A stretch of DNA of 64,000 nucleotides, taken from NCBI RefSeq assembly GCF_019396345.1, contig NZ_JAHKRM010000013.1, forward strand, positions 248,001 to 312,000, read 5' to 3'. The notes beneath the pieces are model-generated. The model did not search any database. It worked only from the letters and a program-made list of their open reading frames with translations, and was not told the DNA's origin. Made by a program: the position numbers and the translations under genes. Origin of the DNA: Nonomuraea guangzhouensis. Lineage in GTDB: Bacteria > Actinomycetota > Actinomycetes > Streptosporangiales > Streptosporangiaceae. Shown piece after piece: positions 59,967 through 64,000 of the stretch (position 1 is its first letter; each line of letters begins with the position of its first letter).

Positions 59967-60961
59967 AGGACGTGGAGACGCTACGTGAGGCCTGGGACGG
60001 GCCGGAGCCTCCCTCGCCCGCCGCGCAGGCGGCGGCCAGGGCCGCCCTCATGGCGCGAGCCGCCGGCCGCCGTCCCAAGCGCAGGTGGGCGATGCGGGCG
60101 CTGGCGGTGGCCGCATCGGCGGTGGTGATCGCGACGGGGGCGACCCTGGTGCAGTCCGTGGGCGGGGGAGAGCCGACGCTGCCCGCCGCCAACGCGCAGG
60201 TGGTGCTCACCAGGATCGCGGCGGCCGTACAGAAGAAGGACTTCGTGCCGCCGCGCGACGATCAGTGGATCTACACCGAAGATCACATGCAGGCCCGCGG
60301 CAAGGGGTTCAAGAGGGGCACGCGGTTCACCCCGCAGACGCCGTTGAAGAACACGGTGGAGGAATTCTGGACTCGAGCCGACGGCAAGCGGGTCGGATAC
60401 ATGGTGAACGGCAAGCTGATGACCACCAACCCCGGAGCCCGGACACCGGAGAACACCTACGCCCTGGTGGCCGCGCTGCCCACCGATCCCGACAAACTGC
60501 TGGACAGATTCCGCAAGATCAACGCCGTAAAGGACAAAGATCCGGATGGCTGGGTCTTCCAGCGGTTCGAGGTGACCCTGGGCCAGAACATCGTCCCCCC
60601 GGCCCAGGAGGCGGCCATCTTCCAGGCGATGGCCAAGCTCCCCGGCGTGAAGGTGGACGAGTCGGCGGTGGACGTCGAGGGCCGTCCGGCGCTGTCGGTC
60701 TCCCGCGTCCTCGACGGGTGGCGCAAGTTCGAGATCCTGCTGGACCCGGCGACCTACGCCTACCGGGGCCGGCGCGAGACCGCGATCGCTGATCATGAGG
60801 AGCGATATCCGCAGCCGGGGTTCAAGCAGTACACGGTCAAGAACGGCAAGCTGGTTCCCGAGTCTCCTCACGTGGAGTGGAGCATCGAGAAGGGAGTGGT
60901 CTGGATGATGACCACCCGCACCGCCGTCGGTGTGGTCGACAAGGCCGGGCAGAAGTTGTGA
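59963..60961 (+). CDS. CU044_5270-family membrane protein (putative anti-sigma)
   Basis: A 332-residue protein with an N-terminal cytosolic part (about 1-45), one transmembrane segment (RALAVAASAVVIATGATLV, about 45-65) and an exported domain of about 260 residues (YTEDHMQARGKGFKRGTRFT, TYAYRGRRETAIADH). It belongs to a family common in Streptosporangiaceae and Streptomyces, always beside an ECF sigma gene. The topology suggests a membrane-bound sigma regulator, but no canonical ZAS/RskA zinc motif is visible. Start overlaps the sigma stop by ATGA. Confidence 0.85.
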   Translation: MKDVETLREAWDGPEPPSPAAQAAARAALMARAAGRRPKRRWAMRALAVAASAVVIATGATLVQSVGGGEPTLPAANAQVVLTRIAAAVQKKDFVPPRDDQWIYTEDHMQARGKGFKRGTRFTPQTPLKNTVEEFWTRADGKRVGYMVNGKLMTTNPGARTPENTYALVAALPTDPDKLLDRFRKINAVKDKDPDGWVFQRFEVTLGQNIVPPAQEAAIFQAMAKLPGVKVDESAVDVEGRPALSVSRVLDGWRKFEILLDPATYAYRGRRETAIADHEERYPQPGFKQYTVKNGKLVPESPHVEWSIEKGVVWMMTTRTAVGVVDKAGQKL

Positions 60962-60980
60962 CCACCCGCCCCTGAAGAGA

Positions 60981-61355
60981 CTAGGCGGGGCGCAAGGAGC
61001 TGGTGTCGAGGACCGGCCACAGGTTGGTGATCTGGTCGTCCCTGAGCTCGAAGATGACGCAGGCCTTGATCTCCACAGGCTGGTTCGTCGGCGGGACGCC
61101 GAAGAAGGTGCCGGTGTGCGTGCCCGTCAGGGTCCATCTGGTGGCAACCCTGTTGTCTTCTGCGATCATGTCCTGGACGTCGAAGTGCATGTCTGGGAGG
61201 GCTGAGCGGATGTGGGTGGAGATCTGCTTGATGCGCTCCGGGCCAGGTGAGTCGCCGGGAGCAGTGGAGAGGGTGCTGGCGATGATCTCGTCGGCCACGT
61301 CCAGCCTGCCCTGGTTGAGCACCTCGTCGTACAGGCGCATGACGACGTCCTTCAT
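60981..61355 (-). CDS. SnoaL-like polyketide cyclase/ester cyclase-fold protein
   Basis: A 124-residue NTF2-like protein: MRLYDEVLNQGRLDVADEII, GPERIKQISTHIRSALPDMH, RVATRWTLTGTHTGTFFGVP and a terminal Ile/Trp-rich strand, matching the SnoaL ester-cyclase pattern. No polyketide cluster is present, so it is a generic member that could bind or convert a small molecule. It is divergent from a MarR regulator with operator palindromes between them. Confidence 0.82.
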   Translation of the reverse strand: MKDVVMRLYDEVLNQGRLDVADEIIASTLSTAPGDSPGPERIKQISTHIRSALPDMHFDVQDMIAEDNRVATRWTLTGTHTGTFFGVPPTNQPVEIKACVIFELRDDQITNLWPVLDTSSLRPA

Positions 61356-61375
61356 CAGTATATCCTTTCGGTGAG

Positions 61376-61403
61376 CTAGTAACTAGAAACGGATATTTCT
61401 AGT
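61376..61403. promoter_or_regulatory. Overlapping MarR operator palindromes
   Basis: CTAGT-A-ACTAG (61376-61386) and ACTAGAAA-CGGATA-TTTCTAGT (61382-61403) share the ACTAG element; the second has perfect 8-bp arms. They lie between SnoaL-like and MarR genes. Confidence 0.65.
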
Positions 61404-61442
61404 TTTCCTAGACACTTGGAACGTTAAGGAGTTTGGTGGGCG

Positions 61443-61910
61443 ATGTCAAGACGTGCGGCGTTGGTGACCGCGTTGCTGGAAGCGCTGCGCAAGACCAACG
61501 TGCTGTCGGTCTCCATGAGTCAGGCGGCCGCAGTCCGCATCGGCATCAACACCACCGATCTCCACTGCCTCAACCTGTTGAGTGAAGGACCGCTGACCGC
61601 CAGCGAGCTGGCCCGGCGAGCGGGGATCACCACCGCGTCCGTCACCGGCGTCATCGACCGGCTCGAATCCGTCGGGTACGTACGGCGGGAGCGCGACGAC
61701 GCCGATCGGCGGAAGGTCGTGGTGACGCTCGTGCTGGAGCGGGCGGCGGTGGACGTGGCGCCGGTGTTCATGCCGCTGCTCAAGGCCTGGCGCGAATCGC
61801 TGAGCGAGTACAGCGATGAGCAGCTCGAGGTGATCACCGACTTCATGAGCAGGACGCAGGCCGTGTTCCAGGACGAGGTCGAGCAGATGCGGGCCGGCCC
61901 GTCGAGCTGA
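61443..61910 (+). CDS. MarR-family transcriptional regulator
   Basis: A 155-residue winged-helix repressor: INTTDLHCLNLLSEGPLTAS, ELARRAGITTASVTGVIDRL, SVGYVRRERDDADRRKVVVT. AAGGAG is present upstream of the ATG but distant. It is divergent from the SnoaL-like gene over an 87-bp region containing paired palindromes and probably controls it. A hairpin terminator follows. Confidence 0.9.
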   Translation: MSRRAALVTALLEALRKTNVLSVSMSQAAAVRIGINTTDLHCLNLLSEGPLTASELARRAGITTASVTGVIDRLESVGYVRRERDDADRRKVVVTLVLERAAVDVAPVFMPLLKAWRESLSEYSDEQLEVITDFMSRTQAVFQDEVEQMRAGPSS

Positions 61911-61930
61911 CCCGGCCGGGTCCGGACACG

Positions 61931-61965
61931 CGAAAGGGGGCCGGGATGTCCCGGCCCCCTTCGGT
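61931..61965. terminator. Hairpin terminator after MarR gene
   Basis: GGGGGCCGGG (61936-61945) and CCCGGCCCCC (61950-61959) form a perfect 10-bp stem with loop ATGT, extended by CGAA/TTCG with one bulge. It lies between convergent MarR and DNRLRE genes. Confidence 0.85.
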
Positions 61966-62004
61966 GTTTCAGCTGGTCGGCCCTAGCGGCCGGCCGTCAG
62001 GTGG

Positions 62005-63408
62005 TCAGCGCCAGTAGATGACCGTCAGGGTCGGGGGCTTGACGCCCTTGTCCTTGTTCTCCGAGGCGGCGAAGGCGCGCCAGTTGGTGGTCTCCGACTC
62101 GTTGGCGCCCTTCAGCTGGACGCCGTAGTTGGTGGCGCCGGCGGCCCATGCCTTGGCCATGGTGGTCACCGGCCACGCCAGGTACCCGGCGCCCCCGGCG
62201 CACGGGGCGGTCCAGGTGCGGCCGCGGCCCTGGCGGTTCGTCACCTGGCCCGCCGTGGTGGTCGTGGGCTTGTTGTCCCAGTTCAGGTCGGTCTCGTCCC
62301 ACGCGCTGGTGATCCGCTGGGCGGTGAGGCCGGAACCCACTACGAGACCGCAGGCGTTCGTCTCCAGGTTCCACAGCGCCATGTTGGCGAAGATGACCCG
62401 CTTGCCGGTCAGCTTGTGGGTGTTGAACTTGACCAGGCTGCGCATGACGTCGCCGCCCTGGCCGTTCTCCCACGGCATCGTGCCCGCGATGATCATCGGG
62501 TCACCGGGGTGCGAGGCCCACGAGGTGGCGACGTCGGTGTCCGTCACGCTCGGCAGCGTGATCACCGGGTCGACGGTCACCGGGTAGACGCGCGCCGGGT
62601 CCGCCAGGAACTTGGCGTCCGGCTTGAGCACCAGGACCTTGGTCCCGTTCTGCGTCTCGACCGCGGTGTCGATCTTCGACAGCGAGTCGCCGCGGGGCTT
62701 GCCGTGCCCCTTGGCGTCCCACATCACCGGCTGCGGCGCCGCGGCGACCACCTTGTCATCGGCCGTACTGGTCAGGAGCAGGCGACCATCGGCGGACTCG
62801 GACAGCTCCACGCCTTCGGTCTGCACCGGGATGCGGAGCTCCAGCGGGCCGGAGGGCTTCTCGCGCAGGACCACGTCGTGGCGGAAGCCCGTGGGCAGGA
62901 CGGTGACGACGAGGTCGGCCCCCGGACCGGCCGCGTCGGTGAAGGTGGCGACGTTCTCGTTGACGACCGGCTTGGGCAGCGCGGTCGGCCACTTGAGCGA
63001 GAACACGCGGCCGTCGTCGTCGGTCATCTTGGCCAGCGTGCCCTCGCCGCCGTTGGAGACCTCGACCTTGGCGCGCGAGACACGCGGCTTCAGCACCGCG
63101 CCGTCGGCGACGAGTGAGGTGTCGATGGGCACCCACTGGCCGTTCTGCTGGACCTGGGAGGGGCCCGAGGTGATGGTCGCGGTGAAGCTGCCGTCCGGGT
63201 TGGCGACGGTGGTGCTCGACTCGTCCGACAGGCTCGGCACGGGTACGGGCCGGCCGTCGGCGGCGGCCTGGGCCGAGGCGATCTCCTCGGCGCTCTGGCC
63301 GGTGAAGGTCGTGGCCGAGGCCGGGAAGGCCGTGGCGCCGGTGAGCACGGTCACGGCGCTCAGTCCGAGAGCCAGGCGGCCCATGGAACGGTTGAGAGAC
63401 TTACGCAA
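62005..63408 (-). CDS. DNRLRE-domain secreted protein
   Basis: A 467-residue exported protein. The signal peptide (LALGLSAVTVLTGATAFPAS) follows a basic n-region. The mature protein has a beta-rich N-terminal part and a C-terminal DNRLRE domain (VMRSLVKFNTHKLTGKRVIF, MALWNLETNACGLVV, ITSAWDETDLNWDNKP, AGYLAWPVTTMAKAWAAG). DNRLRE proteins in actinomycetes are usually 1000-2000 residues with RHS repeats; this one stops right after the domain, so it is short. The TTG at 63408 is chosen because AGGA lies seven bases upstream. Extracellular or cell-surface. Confidence 0.83.
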   Translation of the reverse strand: MRKSLNRSMGRLALGLSAVTVLTGATAFPASATTFTGQSAEEIASAQAAADGRPVPVPSLSDESSTTVANPDGSFTATITSGPSQVQQNGQWVPIDTSLVADGAVLKPRVSRAKVEVSNGGEGTLAKMTDDDGRVFSLKWPTALPKPVVNENVATFTDAAGPGADLVVTVLPTGFRHDVVLREKPSGPLELRIPVQTEGVELSESADGRLLLTSTADDKVVAAAPQPVMWDAKGHGKPRGDSLSKIDTAVETQNGTKVLVLKPDAKFLADPARVYPVTVDPVITLPSVTDTDVATSWASHPGDPMIIAGTMPWENGQGGDVMRSLVKFNTHKLTGKRVIFANMALWNLETNACGLVVGSGLTAQRITSAWDETDLNWDNKPTTTTAGQVTNRQGRGRTWTAPCAGGAGYLAWPVTTMAKAWAAGATNYGVQLKGANESETTNWRAFAASENKDKGVKPPTLTVIYWR

Positions 63409-63465
63409 ATCTACGTCCTAACGATTCGGTGGATGTGGAGCAGCGCGAATGCGCTGACTTCAGGG

Positions 63466-63575
63466 CGTCGGCGGGGGTCTGGCCCCCGGCGACGATCACC
63501 GATCGCTAGGCGGTGCCGGATTGATCGTTAACATGACGTCCCCGTTTCTGTCGTCGGCGAACAAGATCGCCGACG
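63466..63575. other. Structured 5' leader of the DNRLRE gene
   Basis: Two strong hairpins lie in the 265-bp gap upstream of the DNRLRE start: CGTCG-G-CGGGGG/CCCCCG-G-CGACG (63466-63494) and CGTCGGCGA-ACAAGA-TCGCCGACG (63552-63575, perfect 9-bp arms). I cannot match a riboswitch class. Confidence 0.45.
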
Positions 63576-63673
63576 GGTCACAGGAATATCACAGGCAACA
63601 GCCCGGCAATGTGGGAGATCGTTTTGGTGCGATATTTATCACAAAACGCAGAGTTATCGGGAAATACGGAAAG

Positions 63674-64000
63674 TCAGGACAGGTCGACCGGCAGCAGCTT
63701 GCCCGTGTGCACGTCGTAGATCGCGCCGCCCACCGGCAGTCCCGGGGGCAGGAAGGGCGAGGAGTTGATCCGCGTCAGGTCGTGGCGCAGGGCCGCGTCC
63801 TGGTCGGGGACGGTGTGGAACTCCAGGCTGCGGGTGTCGACGCCGTGCCGCTGGGTGAGCTCGTGCACGTCGGCGTCGGTGACCTTGGACATGCCGCAGT
63901 CGGTGTGCGGCATCACCAGGACCCGTTCGACGCCGAGCAGGTAGACGGCCAGGACGAGGGTACGCAGGACGTCGTCCGTGACGCGCGCGCCCGCGTTCCG
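63674..64000 (-). CDS. Beta-carbonic anhydrase (5' end beyond window)
   Basis: The C-terminal 108 residues of a beta-class carbonic anhydrase, entering from the right edge with RNAGARVTDDVLRTLVLAVY. The zinc-ligand motif MPHTDCGM (His-x2-Cys) is present, and the protein ends VGGAIYDVHTGKLLPVDLS. It converts CO2 to bicarbonate in the cytosol. The second Cys ligand and the active-site Asp/Arg pair lie outside the window. Confidence 0.85.
   Translation of the reverse strand, partial: RNAGARVTDDVLRTLVLAVYLLGVERVLVMPHTDCGMSKVTDADVHELTQRHGVDTRSLEFHTVPDQDAALRHDLTRINSSPFLPPGLPVGGAIYDVHTGKLLPVDLS

Noticed and set aside
60981..61355. Polyketide gene cluster suggested by SnoaL-like protein
   Set aside because: No ketosynthase, acyl carrier or tailoring genes nearby.
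63409..63673. ydaO-type c-di-AMP riboswitch before the DNRLRE gene
   Set aside because: I could not match the conserved ydaO core segments; only generic hairpins are visible.

Overview
This window is high-GC DNA from an actinomycete. The evidence is an HrdB-type principal sigma factor with a long Lys/Ala-rich and acidic N-terminal extension, a type II topoisomerase B subunit of the actinobacterial ParE kind, a mycothiol-dependent isomerase-fold protein, DUF5999 and DUF7455 small proteins, and an ECF sigma factor paired with a CU044_5270-family membrane protein. The mix fits Streptosporangiaceae (Nonomuraea-like) best, but the genus is an inference. I see no rRNA, tRNA, CRISPR array, insertion sequence or prophage.

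Layout. 1-10.7 kb: exporters (EamA, two MFS), each beside a MarR, HxlR or CGNR regulator across a short divergent promoter that carries clear operator palindromes, plus PPOX-fold proteins, an amidohydrolase, a PrsW protease and an alpha/beta hydrolase. 10.7-12.1 kb: two tiny basic ORFs, a decayed Ser/Thr kinase-WD40 gene and degenerate GC-rich repeats. 12.1-18.1 kb: a SapA-like secreted protein, an MFS protein, a Cys-rich metal-binding protein, sthA preceded by a broken copy of its own 5' end, a tract of 14-bp tandem repeats, a DoxX protein with a Ser/Gly-rich tail, and a DHA2 exporter. 18.3-23.3 kb: a TPR membrane protein, a haloalkane-dehalogenase-like enzyme and an unusual membrane-anchored protein with two CbbX-type AAA domains. 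23.4-29.0 kb: a complete peptide ABC importer operon with both ATPases fused in one chain.

29.2-38.4 kb is the most unusual stretch. A LuxR-type STAND regulator is translationally coupled to a ribose-type sugar ABC importer. Next to it lie a DUF5999/anti-sigma-like ATPase pair and a second STAND protein that resembles the first but lacks the DNA-binding domain. 38.4-45.6 kb: a serine hydrolase behind a triple-repeat promoter, PhzF, the 5-oxoprolinase genes pxpABC, two unknown proteins and an HhH-GPD repair protein. 45.8-57.1 kb: a PAS-GAF-PP2C phosphatase, hrdB, a MarR/MFS/NAD(P)-binding cassette with three operator copies, yaaA, a GNAT protein, DUF7455 and parE. 57.1-64 kb: an AraC regulator, an aldo/keto reductase, ECF sigma plus CU044_5270 protein, a SnoaL-like/MarR divergent pair, a DNRLRE cell-surface protein and a truncated beta-carbonic anhydrase.

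The recurring theme is small self-contained regulator-exporter modules with visible operators, packed around core genes (hrdB, parE). Several neighbouring genes converge with overlapping 3' ends. Function calls rest on motif recognition by eye; no database search was run.
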